This document shows positions 25,751 through 34,860 of a stretch of DNA of 64,000 nt, piece by piece. Each line of letters opens with the position of its first letter. Position 1 is the first letter of the stretch. The translations under genes and the position numbers were made by a program. The stretch is taken from contig NZ_JAUSWV010000002.1 in the NCBI RefSeq assembly GCF_030815485.1, positions 8,370,001-8,434,000 on the forward strand, in the 5' to 3' direction. The notes beneath the pieces were generated by a model. It had not been told where the DNA came from, did not search any database, and saw nothing but the letters and a program-made list of their open reading frames with translations. The stretch comes from Streptomyces rishiriensis. GTDB lineage: Bacteria > Actinomycetota > Actinomycetes > Streptomycetales > Streptomycetaceae.

Positions 25751-26125
25751 CTACCGGTTGAGAAGGTAAGTGGTTGTGCCTGCCGTACTGGCGGCGGCGA
25801 GCAGCAGGGTCGCGCATGCGGCGTGCCGCTTCAGCAGGGTGTGGCGCAGATCGGCGTAGCGCGCCTCGTATTCCGCGCGCAGCCGGTGGGCTCGGTCAGC
25901 GGTGATCTGCAGGGCCTGCCTGGTCAGCCCGAGGCGCTGCTCGATGTAGTGGCGTGCCAGGTCCTCGGCCTGTGCCGTCGTGAGCCAGGGCATCCGGGAA
26001 CACAGCGTCCGGGCTTCGTGCTGCGCCTGGTCCCGCTCGGCCTGGAGGAGGAGATAGCCCTCCACCTCGTTGGCCAGCCTGGCCCCCGTCCGGTCCACCG
26101 GGCCGGGGGACCGGTCGGAGATCAC
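25751..26125 (-). CDS. Small protein with C-terminal membrane helix, coupled to ctaD
   Basis: A 124-residue protein, helical and coiled-coil-like through most of its length (LANEVEGYLLLQAERDQAQ, ALQITADRAHRLRAEYEARYADL), ending in a short hydrophobic helix (CATLLLAAASTAG…TYLLNR) that would anchor it by the C terminus. No family is recognised. Its GTG start overlaps the TGA of ctaD (GTGA, 26122-26125), so it is translated with the oxidase subunit and may be an accessory or assembly factor for this oxidase; that is an inference from position only. Confidence 0.7.
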   Translation of the reverse strand: MISDRSPGPVDRTGARLANEVEGYLLLQAERDQAQHEARTLCSRMPWLTTAQAEDLARHYIEQRLGLTRQALQITADRAHRLRAEYEARYADLRHTLLKRHAACATLLLAAASTAGTTTYLLNR

Positions 26126-27834
26126 GTCGGGTCGCCTTTGCGGTCGGTGGCGTCGACGGCGTCACGCCTGCCGTCGTTCTCCTGTTGCTCGATTTCGGCG
26201 AGGTCCGGGTGATGGAGGTCGAAGGCGGGGGATTCGGAGCGGATGCGGGGCAGGGTGACGAAGTTGTGGCGGGGCGGGGGACAGGAGGTGGCCCATTCCA
26301 GGGAGCGGCCGTAACCCCAGGGGTCGTCGACCTCGACCCGCTGTCCGAATTTGGCGGTCTTCCACACGTTGTAGAGGAAGGGAAGGGTGGACAGCCCCAG
26401 CAGGAAGGCGCCGATGGAGGAGAACGTGTTGAGGGCGGTGAAGCCGTCGGCGGCCAGGTAGTCGGCGTAGCGGCGCGGCATGCCCTCGGCGCCGAGCCAG
26501 TGCTGGACGAGGAAGGTCATGTGGAAGCCGACGAAGAGGGTCCAGAAGTGGATCTTCTCCAGGCGGTGGTCGAGCATGGTGCCGGTCATCTTCGGCCACC
26601 AGAAGCTGAATCCGCCGAACATCGCGAACACGATCGTGCCGAACAGTACGTAGTGGAAGTGGGCCACGACGAAGTAGCTGTCGGTGACGTGGAAATCCAT
26701 CGGCGGCGAGGCGAGCAGGACGCCGGTCAGGCCGCCGAAGAGGAACGTCACGAGGAAGCCGGCCGCCCAGAGCATGGGTGGCTCGAAGGAGATCGAGCCC
26801 TTCCACATCGTCCCGATCCAGTTGAAGAACTTCACGCCGGTCGGCACGGCGATGAGGAAGCTCATGAAGGAGAAGAACGGCAACAGCACGGCACCGGTGG
26901 CGAACATGTGGTGCGCCCACACGGTCACGGACAGGCCGGTGATGCTGATGGTGGCGCCGACCAGCCCCATGTAGCCGAAGATCGGCTTACGGGAGAACAC
27001 CGGAATGATCTCGGTGATCACGCCGAAGAAGGGCAGCGCGAGGATGTAGACCTCGGGGTGTCCGAAGAACCAGAACAGGTGCTGCCACAGGACCGCCCCG
27101 CCGTTCTCCGGGTCGAAGATGTGCGCCCCGAATTTCCGGTCCGCCTCCAGGGCGAACAGGGCGGCCGCCAGCACCGGGAAAGCCAGCAGTACCAGCACCG
27201 AGGTGAGCAGGACGTTCCAGGTGAAGATCGGCATCCGGAACATGGTCATGCCGGGGGCGCGCATGCAGATGATCGTGGTGATGAAGTTGACCGCGCCGAG
27301 GATGGTGCCGAAGCCGGCCAGCGCCAGGCCCATGATCCACAGATCACCGCCGAGATAGGCGGTGCGCTCACCGCCGCTGAGGGGCGTGTAGGCGGTCCAG
27401 CCGAAGTCGGCGGCGCCCTGCGGAGTGAGGAAGCTGCTCAGCACGATCAGGCCGCCGAAGGCGAACAGCCAGTACGAGAACATGTTCAGCCGGGGGAAGG
27501 CGACGTCGGGGGAGCCGATCTGCAGCGGCATGATCGCGTTGGCGAAACCGGCGAACGTCGGCGTCGCGAACAGCAGCAGCATGATCGTGCCGTGCATCGT
27601 GAACGACTGGTTGTACTGCTCCTGTGACAGGAACTGCAGTCCGGGCCTGGCCAGCTCCGCCCGGATCGCCATCGCCAGCGCCCCGCCGACCAGGAAGAAG
27701 GCGAACGAGGTCATCAGGTAGAGGTGACCGATCTTCTTGTGGTCGGTCGTGGTCAGCCAGGAGACGATCATTCGGCCCCTGCTGCGCCTCCCTTTGACCG
27801 GCACCAACGTGACCGGTGCGGTTTCAGCAGTCAT
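26122..27834 (-). CDS. ctaD: Cytochrome c oxidase subunit I (orphan aa3-type paralog)
   Basis: A 570-residue haem-copper oxidase catalytic subunit with about twelve membrane helices. Clear signatures: TMHGTIM (low-spin haem ligand His), WFFGHPEVYILALP (CuB His and the cross-linked Tyr), WAHHMF (CuB His pair) and VVAHFHYVLFG (haem ligands). The N-terminal WLTTTDHKKIG and the C-terminal region EWATSCPPPRHNF match Streptomyces CtaD. ATG 27834 follows AAGGGA. No ctaC, ctaE or ctaF is nearby, so this is a second copy outside the main respiratory operon, probably used under particular stress or oxygen conditions with subunits supplied from elsewhere. Confidence 0.95.
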   Translation of the reverse strand: MTAETAPVTLVPVKGRRSRGRMIVSWLTTTDHKKIGHLYLMTSFAFFLVGGALAMAIRAELARPGLQFLSQEQYNQSFTMHGTIMLLLFATPTFAGFANAIMPLQIGSPDVAFPRLNMFSYWLFAFGGLIVLSSFLTPQGAADFGWTAYTPLSGGERTAYLGGDLWIMGLALAGFGTILGAVNFITTIICMRAPGMTMFRMPIFTWNVLLTSVLVLLAFPVLAAALFALEADRKFGAHIFDPENGGAVLWQHLFWFFGHPEVYILALPFFGVITEIIPVFSRKPIFGYMGLVGATISITGLSVTVWAHHMFATGAVLLPFFSFMSFLIAVPTGVKFFNWIGTMWKGSISFEPPMLWAAGFLVTFLFGGLTGVLLASPPMDFHVTDSYFVVAHFHYVLFGTIVFAMFGGFSFWWPKMTGTMLDHRLEKIHFWTLFVGFHMTFLVQHWLGAEGMPRRYADYLAADGFTALNTFSSIGAFLLGLSTLPFLYNVWKTAKFGQRVEVDDPWGYGRSLEWATSCPPPRHNFVTLPRIRSESPAFDLHHPDLAEIEQQENDGRRDAVDATDRKGDPT

Positions 27835-28215
27835 CGAGTCCCTTATCCGTGGAAGTGCGGCATTCAGGTATCAAGGTTCCGTAAACTCACGGGCATCGCA
27901 CGCTGACGCGCTGTGAGGTACGGAGCGCATCCTGTGTAACCAGATGCCGCAGGCGTACACCTCGCGTGCGCAAGCCCGCCGACGGACGGGTTGTCCGACG
28001 AACGGAACACGCGGCATCGGGCAAGGTTCGAACACGCGGCGTCAGGCGGCGTCCGGCAAGGTCCTCCGAGGCTGCCGGTGGGCCACCACATGTGGCCTCA
28101 TGCCTTGCCTGCCGCGCCGTCGCCTTCGCGGCTGTCCGCTCTGCCCCCGGAGACGCCGCCGCCCGCACAGGTCGCTGGCCCGCCCGCCCCGGCGGTGACG
28201 CCCGTACCAGGTCGC
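27835..28215. other. Intergenic stretch upstream of ctaD
   Basis: About 380 bp between two minus-strand operons. It must hold the ctaD promoter; I see no gene. Confidence 0.45.
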
Positions 28216-28680
28216 TCAGCCGCGGTCTCTGGTCGTCGCCTGCGCGTTGTGATCGCGGTGCCCTTCGGTCCGCTTCAACAGCAGAAGCGAGAGGAGGGCC
28301 AGGAGTACGTAGATGCCGCCGATCACCATGTCGACGATCTGGGCGCCGTCGAAAACAGCGGTTTTCTGCAGGCTCAGCACGTAGGGCGACGCGGCCAGCC
28401 AGGCGCCGGCCACCAGCACGAGGAGATCGGAGCGGGCGCCGGGGTATCGCATGAAGCGGGTGATGGCGATCAAGAAGACGACGATGGCGACACCGAGCTC
28501 GTTTCGATGGGCGTCCTTGGCTGTGTCGGCTTCACCCACGATCCAGGGCGCGACCATCAACGCGATGGAGAACAGCGCGAGCAGCAGGGTGATGATCTCC
28601 TGACGCACGGCCTTCTGCAGCGCGATCGGGTCGGGCGGTGAGGACTGGATGGAAGCGTAGAAGGAGGTGTTCTGTGTCAT
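28216..28680 (-). CDS. SPW-repeat-type integral membrane protein
   Basis: A 154-residue protein with four predicted membrane helices and a soluble N-terminal tail. Two related helix starts, APWIVGEAD and SPYVLSLQ, are degenerate versions of the SP[W/Y] motif that defines the SPW-repeat family, a two-repeat membrane family of unknown function. ATG 28680 has AGGAG upstream, which is preferred to the longer frame. It lies 19 bp after the hemerythrin gene and forms an operon with it and the small acidic protein. Role unknown, probably envelope or stress related. Confidence 0.7.
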   Translation of the reverse strand: MTQNTSFYASIQSSPPDPIALQKAVRQEIITLLLALFSIALMVAPWIVGEADTAKDAHRNELGVAIVVFLIAITRFMRYPGARSDLLVLVAGAWLAASPYVLSLQKTAVFDGAQIVDMVIGGIYVLLALLSLLLLKRTEGHRDHNAQATTRDRG

Positions 28681-28699
28681 CGCAGGGCTCCTGGTGATC

Positions 28700-29386
28700 T
28701 CAGCGGTCAGGCCGCCGCCGGGCAGCCATCCGTGCCAGGACGAGCGCGGCTGCGGCTGCGGCGACGCCCCCGACGAGGAGAGCGGCGCGGCGCCCGGCCG
28801 CACCGGTGGCGGGCAGGAGGTCGCGTACCCGGTCGAAGGCGCTGAGCGGGAGGCCGCTCAGCGCGTTGCCGGGAGGGCGTCGCGACACGCGGGGGTGAGG
28901 GTGGGTGGGCGCGGTGGCCCGTACCGCTTCCCAGGCGGCGCCGATGCGTTGCAGTTGCCGGTCGCTTTGCGTGTCGCGCAGGCAGGGCAGGAGTTCGTCC
29001 TCCTCGTCGCGGATGTCCTGCGAGATCAGCGCGAACGCCTGCCGGATCCACTCGTCACGACGGTCATCCTGCGGTGAGTGCTCGATCCGCGCGACGAGTT
29101 CGTTGATGGCCTGGTGTTCCTGCTCCACGCGCGCCGTGAGGGCTTCGCCGTCGGCACAGACGCGGCGCAGCAGGGGCCACAGGACGGTCTCCTCGGCGAA
29201 GGCGTGGCTGAAGACCAGTTGCACGATGTCCTGCCACAGATCGTCCAGTTCCCTGGTCGTGCCCTGGCCGCGGAGGTAGCGGTTCATCATCGCGTCGAGG
29301 TCGGCGTGGTCCCGGCGCTGACGCAACAGGATGCTGCCCTGCCCCCCGAGCACAGCAGCATCCTGCCCGGTGATCGATACCGTCAT
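28700..29386 (-). CDS. Hemerythrin-like HHE domain protein, membrane-anchored
   Basis: A 228-residue protein. Residues ~20-145 form a four-helix HHE hemerythrin-like domain with ligands His27 (RRDHADLD), His61 and Glu65 (HAFAEE), His91 (EQEHQAIN) and Glu128 (IRDEED). The histidine normally found four residues before that last acidic pair is Asp124, so the di-iron site lacks one usual ligand. A Pro/Arg-rich linker leads to a C-terminal membrane helix (AALLVGGVAAAAAALVLARM). Such proteins bind O2, NO or act in iron/redox sensing. The ATG overlaps the stop of the small acidic gene (ATGA). The operon is likely a stress operon. Confidence 0.85.
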   Translation of the reverse strand: MTVSITGQDAAVLGGQGSILLRQRRDHADLDAMMNRYLRGQGTTRELDDLWQDIVQLVFSHAFAEETVLWPLLRRVCADGEALTARVEQEHQAINELVARIEHSPQDDRRDEWIRQAFALISQDIRDEEDELLPCLRDTQSDRQLQRIGAAWEAVRATAPTHPHPRVSRRPPGNALSGLPLSAFDRVRDLLPATGAAGRRAALLVGGVAAAAAALVLARMAARRRPDR

Positions 29387-29541
29387 CCCGATCCGTCTCC
29401 CGAAGGCGCGCCTTGCTCCACGTCACCGGCGTCCGACTCCTCCTGCTGAGCCGAAGCCTCTTCTTCCTCCGGAGGTACGTCCTTCTCGCCGGTGACCTGC
29501 TCCAGCGGGTGGGACAGTTCGTCGTCGTGTGGGCTGGACAT
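29383..29541 (-). CDS. Small acidic protein, 52 residues
   Basis: A highly acidic hydrophilic peptide (MSSPHDDELSHPLEQVTGEK, then EEEEA and QQEE runs), with no membrane segment and probably disordered. AGAGGAG lies 7-8 bases before ATG 29541, and its TGA overlaps the hemerythrin ATG, both strong evidence that it is translated. It is the first gene of the hemerythrin-SPW operon. Function unknown. Confidence 0.65.
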   Translation of the reverse strand: MSSPHDDELSHPLEQVTGEKDVPPEEEEASAQQEESDAGDVEQGAPSGDGSG

Positions 29542-30152
29542 ATCGGCTCCTCTCGCGGGTGCATGCCGAGTCCCCCTGCGCCGGTTTTCCACGCTCCCGC
29601 CGTCCACTGAATTGCACGCGGGCAGCGGTGCCCGCCCAGGGCTTTGAGTTCTCCGTCGGGCCGCGGTCGCTCCTGTCCTTCGGGATTGCGGAGAGAAGTG
29701 CCGGTACGGGTACGCGGGCGCCGCCGGAAACCCGGCGCGCTTCCTGGTCTCGCCACCGGCGGGGTCGCCGCGCCGCGTCGCCGTCAGAGGGCTCGGATGT
29801 GGGACAAGGCTCGGAAGCGGGACATCGGCTGCGATGCCGGCGTACGGGTGCTGCCACGCCGGGTACCGCCTCCACCCCACCACCCGGCCGCGCGGGAGCG
29901 GTGCGGCCGACTGCGGCCCTGCTCGCCGGGGTGGTCACCGGATCGGCGCTGTGGGTGGTCGACGCCCATGTCGCTTACGGAGGCCTCGCGCGGCGGCTGT
30001 CCGACGCCGGTGGGGCGGCGCTACCACGAGCGGGTGTTTACGGCGTGCGGGTGAGGCTAGTCGGTCGGTGGGCCCCTGTCCCTCGCCGGCTGCTCGAAAG
30101 GCCGACAGCCGTGAGACGGGCTGCTCGACCCCCCAACGTGAAAGGAGTCGTC
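29542..30152. other. Divergent intergenic region
   Basis: About 600 bp between the minus-strand hemerythrin operon and the plus-strand small-protein genes. It should contain both promoters. Open frames cross it but none has family motifs. Confidence 0.45.
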
Positions 30153-30320
30153 ATGACTGTTCCCGAGGAGAACCGGCCGAAGACCGCGTCGACGGATGAC
30201 GTCCTCACCGACAAGGAGGCCGTCGAGACCGACACGCCCGGTACGGTCGGCACCGGTCGGACGGTCAAGGAAGCGTTCGAGGAGGCGGGAGTGACCCCGG
30301 AGGACTTCGAGGAGAAGTGA
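30153..30320 (+). CDS. Small hydrophilic protein, 55 residues
   Basis: A charged, disorder-prone peptide starting MTVPEENRPKTASTDDVLTD and ending in a helix (TVKEAFEEAGVTPEDFEEK). AAAGGAG is ideally placed (30141-30147) before ATG 30153. No family recognised. Together with the next gene it resembles the small hydrophilic stress proteins often clustered in Streptomyces, an inference from composition. Confidence 0.6.
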   Translation: MTVPEENRPKTASTDDVLTDKEAVETDTPGTVGTGRTVKEAFEEAGVTPEDFEEK

Positions 30321-30417
30321 CCGGCGCGGAACCGGCGGCGGCATGGCGCAGCGGACGCCCGACCGAGGCGCCCTGTGGTCGGCCGCACACCCCGACAGCT
30401 CAGAGGCAGGACTGACC

Positions 30418-30753
30418 ATGACGAACCACAAGGGGAACTCTCACCCCGAGCGGCAGGCGGAGCAGGCCGCGCAGGAGGCCCGGAAGGCCGAGGAGGAACG
30501 CGCGCAAGCCCAGCCGTTCAGCTACCCGTACCCGGAGCGCCGCGCGAACGTCCGGGCCACCCGCCACATCACCCGGGAGGAAGCCGACGCCGACGTCACA
30601 CCGGGCGTGCCGGGCGGCTACGGCAGCACCGGGGGCGGTCAGGCGGGCGGGAGCGCGGGAATCAACCCCGACCGTGAGGGCACGCTGGACCCGGCCGCGT
30701 ACGCGGACACGATCGGCGGCGGAGAGGTCGGTACCGGCACCGACCAGGACTGA
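30418..30753 (+). CDS. Hydrophilic low-complexity protein, 111 residues
   Basis: The N-terminal third is a Gln/Glu/Ala-rich helix (ERQAEQAAQEARKAEEERAQ), followed by an aromatic patch (FSYPYPERRANVRATRH) and a Gly-rich C-terminal half. No signal peptide, no recognised family. ATG 30418 is taken because the sequence before it has no similarity to anything and a GAGGCAGGA stretch precedes it. A strong hairpin follows the stop. Possibly a stress or desiccation protein, by composition only. Confidence 0.55.
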   Translation: MTNHKGNSHPERQAEQAAQEARKAEEERAQAQPFSYPYPERRANVRATRHITREEADADVTPGVPGGYGSTGGGQAGGSAGINPDREGTLDPAAYADTIGGGEVGTGTDQD

Positions 30754-30789
30754 GACCAGGACTGAGTGTCCTGGGCCGGGCCAAGGCGC

Positions 30790-30833
30790 GTCGAGGGCCG
30801 TCCTGCTGAACGAACAGCGGGACGGCCCTCGAC
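30790..30833. terminator. Long hairpin terminator
   Basis: A 14-bp perfect stem, GTCGAGGGCCGTCC (30790-30803) with GGACGGCCCTCGAC (30820-30833), plus an inner GCTG/CAGC. It is 37 bp after the stop of the plus-strand gene and faces the convergent gene ending at 31048. Confidence 0.8.
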
Positions 30834-31047
30834 ACGCGTGAGGCGGGCGGCGTCGACGCGCCCATGCGGGCGCAGGACGGCCTGTCGGACGGCGGCCGAC
30901 GGTTGGGTTGCGGCCCGAGCTGCGGCCGCGCTCTGAGACGGTGGGGACCTCGTCGTAAGGAATCCTGGTCAGTCCGACCACGACTACCTGCACGGAGCCG
31001 TCGATGGCGATGGCGATGACAGACCCGGGTCCGGGCGCACTGTGCGG

Positions 31048-31776
31048 CTACGCGGGGCCGGGTTCGGTGCCGGCAACGTAGACGGTGTTGGTCGAGGTGC
31101 CGCCTTGCAGCGGGTTGTCGAAGTCGACCACGTGGGCCGCTGATTGCGGGAAAACCTCTGCGAGTGCGGAGGCGAACTGCTTGTCCGGCGGGTCGTTCGA
31201 CCACAGGGCGAAGACCCCGCCGGGGTGGAGGTGCCCGGCGAGAGCACGGAGCCCGGCAGGCTGGTAGAGCGCCGCGTGGCGCGGGTGGAGCACATGGCGC
31301 GGCGAATGGTCGACATCCAGCAGAACGGCGTGGAAGCGGCGGCCCGGCTCTCCCGGGTCCAGACCGCGCGGATCGGCCGCCAGCGCGAAGAAGTCGCCTT
31401 GAACCAGGCGGCACCGGGCGTCCGAAGTCAGCCGGGCGCCGAGAGGGACCAGGCCCCGTTGATGCCAGTCGATGACTTCGGCGAGCGTTTCGATCACCGT
31501 CAGCGAACGCACCCGGGGGTCGTCCAGCACAGCCCCGGCGGTGTAACCGAGTCCGAGTCCGCCGACGGCGATGTCCATCTCGGTGCGGGACAGTTTCGCC
31601 AGTCCGAGTTCCGCGAGCGCGATCTCCCCGGCTGTGAAGAGGCTGGACATCAAGAACTCGTCGCCGAGCTTCACCTCGTACACATCGGTGTCCGACGCCG
31701 GGTCGCGTCGGCGGCGCAGGCTGATGTCGCCCATCGCTGTCGGGCGCCAGTCGATCTCCTCGAAACGCGCGCTCAT
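31048..31776 (-). CDS. Spermidine-synthase-like methyltransferase-fold protein
   Basis: A 242-residue Rossmann-fold protein. The nucleotide-binding loop is GGLGLGYTAGAVL, followed by an acidic strand end (TVIE) and a later DVDHSP that occupies the position of the aspartate-rich catalytic loop in polyamine synthases. It lacks the complete GGGDG signature of true spermidine synthases, so it may be a related aminopropyltransferase-like or methyltransferase-like enzyme. ATG 31776. It is 136 bp downstream of the RNase J gene on the same strand and could be cotranscribed. Substrate unknown. Confidence 0.75.
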   Translation of the reverse strand: MSARFEEIDWRPTAMGDISLRRRRDPASDTDVYEVKLGDEFLMSSLFTAGEIALAELGLAKLSRTEMDIAVGGLGLGYTAGAVLDDPRVRSLTVIETLAEVIDWHQRGLVPLGARLTSDARCRLVQGDFFALAADPRGLDPGEPGRRFHAVLLDVDHSPRHVLHPRHAALYQPAGLRALAGHLHPGGVFALWSNDPPDKQFASALAEVFPQSAAHVVDFDNPLQGGTSTNTVYVAGTEPGPA

Positions 31777-31912
31777 CCGTTTTCCTTTCTGGGCACCGTC
31801 GTACCGGAAATCGGTGCCTGGAACGTCGTTCCCCCGCCGGTGTGGGATGCAGGCGCCGAACCGTCCCCGCCCTGCCGGTGGGCAGGGCAGGGGAAGGGAG
31901 GGGCCGCTCCGG

Positions 31913-33598
31913 TCAGGCGTCGATGATCACGGGGATGATGAGCGGCCTGCGGCGGTGGGTACGGAAGGCCCAGTTCGCGACGGCACGGGCGATGAGCTGC
32001 TCCAGCTGGTGTGCGTCGCCGACGCCTTCCCGGGCTGCGGTCGCCAGAGTCTTCTCGATGACAGGGATGACCGATTCGAAGGTGGTGTCGTCGTGCACGA
32101 AGCCGCGGGCCAGGAAGTCGGGTGTCTCGGCAAGGGCGCCCGTGTCGGCATCGACGATGGCCACCACGGTGACCACGCCTTCCTCCGCGAGGGTGACGCG
32201 GTCCTTCAGGGACGCCTCGGTGGCGCCGCCGACCTCCATGCCGTCCACGTAGACGTTGCCCGCGGGCACCTTGCCGGTGATCGACGCACGTCCGTCCACG
32301 AGGTCGACGACGACGCCGTCCTCGGCGATGACCACCCGCTCCGGATCGACCCCCGTACGGATGGCCAGGTCGGCGTTGGCCCGCAGGTGGCGCCATTCGC
32401 CGTGGACGGGCATGACGTTGCGCGGCTTGACGATGTTGTAGCAGTACACGAGTTCACCGGCGCTGGCGTGCCCGGAGACGTGCACCTTGGCGTTGCCCTT
32501 GTGGACGACGTGGGCGCCCCACCTGGTCAGCCCGTTGATCACCCGGTAGATGGCGTTCTCGTTGCCGGGGATGAGGGAGCTGGCGAGCAGGACGGTGTCG
32601 CCCTTGCCGATGCGGATCATGTGGTCCCGGGTGGCCATCCGTGACAGTGCGGCCATCGGCTCGCCCTGGGATCCGGTGCACACCAGGGTGATCTTGTGGT
32701 CCGCCAGCTTCTCCAGTTCCTTGGTGCTCACGACCAGGCCGCTGGGGACCTTCAGATACCCCAGATCGCGGGCGATGCCCATGTTGCGGACCATGGAGCG
32801 GCCCACGAAGGCGACCTTGCGGCCGTGCTGGTGCGCGGCGTCCAGGACCTGCTGGATGCGGTGCACATGGCTGGCGAAACTGGAGACGATCACCCGGCGG
32901 GGGGCGGTGCGCATCACCTGTTCGATCGCCGGGTTCAGGTCGCGTTCGGAGGTGGTGAAACCAGGGACCTCGGCGTTGGTGGAGTCGGTGAGGAAGAGAT
33001 CGACGCCTTCCTCACCGAGGCGGGCGAAGGCGCGCAGGTCGGTGATGCGATCGTCCAGCGGGAATTGGTCCATCTTGAAGTCACCGGTGTGCAGCACCAG
33101 CCCGGCCGGGGTGCGGATCGCGACCGCGAGACTGTCCGGGATGGAGTGGTTGACCGCCACGAATTCGCAGTTGAAGGGGCCGAAACCGCGACGGTCGCCT
33201 TCACGTACCCGCACCGCGCGCGGCCGGATTCCGTGCTCTTTGAGCTTGGCCTCCAGGAACGCCAGTGTCAGCTTCGAGCCCACGACCGGAATGTCGGAGC
33301 GCTCACGCAGCAGATACGGCACGCCACCGATGTGGTCCTCGTGGCCGTGGGTGAGCACCACGGCCACGATGTCGTCCAGGCGATCACGGATGGAGGTGAA
33401 GTCCGGCAGGATCACGTCCACGCCGGGCTGGGTCTCTTCGGGGAACAGCACGCCGCAGTCGACGATGAGCAGCTTGCCGGCGTGCTCGAAGACGGTCATG
33501 TTGCGGCCGATCTCACCGAGGCCGCCCAGGGCGACGACCCTCAGCCCTCCTTCGGGCAGGGGAGGGGCGGCTTTCAGTTCAGGATGCGGATGACTCAT
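31913..33598 (-). CDS. rnj: Ribonuclease J
   Basis: A 561-residue beta-CASP metallo-beta-lactamase nuclease, the RNase J family responsible for 5'-exo and endonucleolytic mRNA and rRNA processing. The metal motif LTHGHEDHIGG gives His84, His86, Asp88 and His89; further ligands are in NHSIPDS and LHTGDFK. The beta-CASP block includes SSFASHVHR and TGSQGEPMAAL, and the C-terminal region has SGHASAGE…MPVHGEWRHL. Length is normal. ATG 33598. Streptomyces usually has one core RNase J next to dapA; here the neighbours are unrelated, so this may be a paralog. Confidence 0.95.
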   Translation of the reverse strand: MSHPHPELKAAPPLPEGGLRVVALGGLGEIGRNMTVFEHAGKLLIVDCGVLFPEETQPGVDVILPDFTSIRDRLDDIVAVVLTHGHEDHIGGVPYLLRERSDIPVVGSKLTLAFLEAKLKEHGIRPRAVRVREGDRRGFGPFNCEFVAVNHSIPDSLAVAIRTPAGLVLHTGDFKMDQFPLDDRITDLRAFARLGEEGVDLFLTDSTNAEVPGFTTSERDLNPAIEQVMRTAPRRVIVSSFASHVHRIQQVLDAAHQHGRKVAFVGRSMVRNMGIARDLGYLKVPSGLVVSTKELEKLADHKITLVCTGSQGEPMAALSRMATRDHMIRIGKGDTVLLASSLIPGNENAIYRVINGLTRWGAHVVHKGNAKVHVSGHASAGELVYCYNIVKPRNVMPVHGEWRHLRANADLAIRTGVDPERVVIAEDGVVVDLVDGRASITGKVPAGNVYVDGMEVGGATEASLKDRVTLAEEGVVTVVAIVDADTGALAETPDFLARGFVHDDTTFESVIPVIEKTLATAAREGVGDAHQLEQLIARAVANWAFRTHRRRPLIIPVIIDA

Positions 33599-34117
33599 AT
33601 TCCGACGTTACCGGAGAGGCTGCCGAGTTGATCCACTGGCTGCCCGACCAGCCGGTTCGACCGGAATGTCCCGACGGTCCACGCCTCGCACGGAAGCACA
33701 CGCTACAGGAGCACAGAACGTGGACGATGCCGCGCGACGCGCCCCGGTCATCCGCGCCACCGCGACCGCACGCCACCGGCACGCACGCCACCGCGACACG
33801 CGCGCCACCGGGCAGCGCGAGGGTCCGCACCGGGCTACCGCGTGCCGTCCGTCGGCAGGCGGTCCGGCAGCCCGAGCCGCGGGAACCACCGAAAGTCGGC
33901 GGCGCAGTGGTCCTCGATGAGGAAGACGCATCCGTTGGTCGAACCGCGAACGATTCGGTCGGCGTCGCGCGGTGTGCGCGATGGCGCAGGACGACGCAGG
34001 TGGACGGTCACGCGGGGCACACTTTGAAAGAACTCAGGCGTCGCTGTCGATCCAGCCAGGTCCCGTTCGACATCCTGATGTAGGACGCATCGCCACACGG
34101 GGAGGCGACAGGACCTG
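33599..34117. other. Divergent intergenic region, no gene recognised
   Basis: About 520 bp between the minus-strand RNase J start and the next plus-strand gene. It includes short GC-rich direct repeats of the 'cgccacc' kind near 33760-33800. No coding motif was found on either strand. Confidence 0.45.
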
Positions 34118-34777
34118 ATGAGGGAACACATGGATCAGCTGCTGCGCGTGCAGAACTTCACCATCTCGAGCGACGGCATCGCCGCCGGCGAGGACCAGAG
34201 TCTCGAGCGGCCCTTCGGCCACCACATCGATCCGGGAAAGCTCTTCGCCTGGGCCGGCGCCACGGCGAGCTGGCCCAACCGCACCGAGGCCGGGGGAAGC
34301 CGGGGCATCGACGACTACTTCACCCGGGACTTCAGCCACAACATCGGCGCCGAGATCATGGGCCGCAACAAGTTCGGGCCCCAGCGCGGCCCGTGGCGCG
34401 ACGACGAGTGGCGCGGCTGGTGGGGTGACGAGCCGCCCTTTCATACGCCGGTGTTCGTCATGACCCACCACAAGCGTCCATCGTTCACGCTCTCCGACAC
34501 CACGTTCCATTTCGTGGACGGCGACCCCGCCGCCGTTCTCGCGCAGGCGCGGGAGGCCGCGCAGGGCAAGGACGTCCGGCTCGGCGGCGGCGTGACCACC
34601 ATCCGGGAGTTCCTCGACGCCGACCTCGTCGACACCATGCACGTGGCCGTCTCACCGGTGAAGCTCGAATTCGGACTACGCCTCTGGGACTCGCCCGAAG
34701 AACTGCTGAACCGGTTCCACATGGAGGTCGTGCCCAGCCCGAGCGGCGTGACGCATCACCTCTTCTGGCGCAAGTGA
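34118..34777 (+). CDS. DHFR-fold (RibD C-terminal type) reductase
   Basis: A 219-residue protein of the dihydrofolate-reductase-like superfamily that includes RibD C-terminal domains. Visible signatures are the N-terminal strand VQNFTISSDGIAAG, the HNIGAEIMGRNKFGP block, the strand PVFVMTHH, GKDVRLGGGVTTIREFLDADLVD with the glycine-rich NADPH loop, and the terminal HLFWRK. These stand-alone copies are common in actinobacteria and their substrates are unknown. Two starts are possible: ATG 34118 or ATG 34130 (MDQLLRVQ), which has GAGGGA at 34121 and may be the better one. A hairpin terminator follows. Confidence 0.85.
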   Translation: MREHMDQLLRVQNFTISSDGIAAGEDQSLERPFGHHIDPGKLFAWAGATASWPNRTEAGGSRGIDDYFTRDFSHNIGAEIMGRNKFGPQRGPWRDDEWRGWWGDEPPFHTPVFVMTHHKRPSFTLSDTTFHFVDGDPAAVLAQAREAAQGKDVRLGGGVTTIREFLDADLVDTMHVAVSPVKLEFGLRLWDSPEELLNRFHMEVVPSPSGVTHHLFWRK

Positions 34778-34831
34778 CAAGGCGGACCACGCGGAAACCT
34801 CAGCACGGCCGTTCGACATCGGTTCCGAGCA

Positions 34832-34860
34832 GACCCACCGGGCGGGAGCCCCGGTGGGTC
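34832..34860. terminator. Hairpin terminator after DHFR-fold gene
   Basis: An 11-bp perfect stem, GACCCACCGGG (34832-34842) with CCCGGTGGGTC (34850-34860), 7-nt loop, 55 bp after the stop. The remaining 34861-35093 holds no gene I can support. Confidence 0.8.

Noticed and set aside
33599..34117. Minus-strand open frame with the peptide VFLIEDHCAADFRWFP
   Set aside because: No family recognised, no ribosome-binding site, and it lies in a divergent promoter region.
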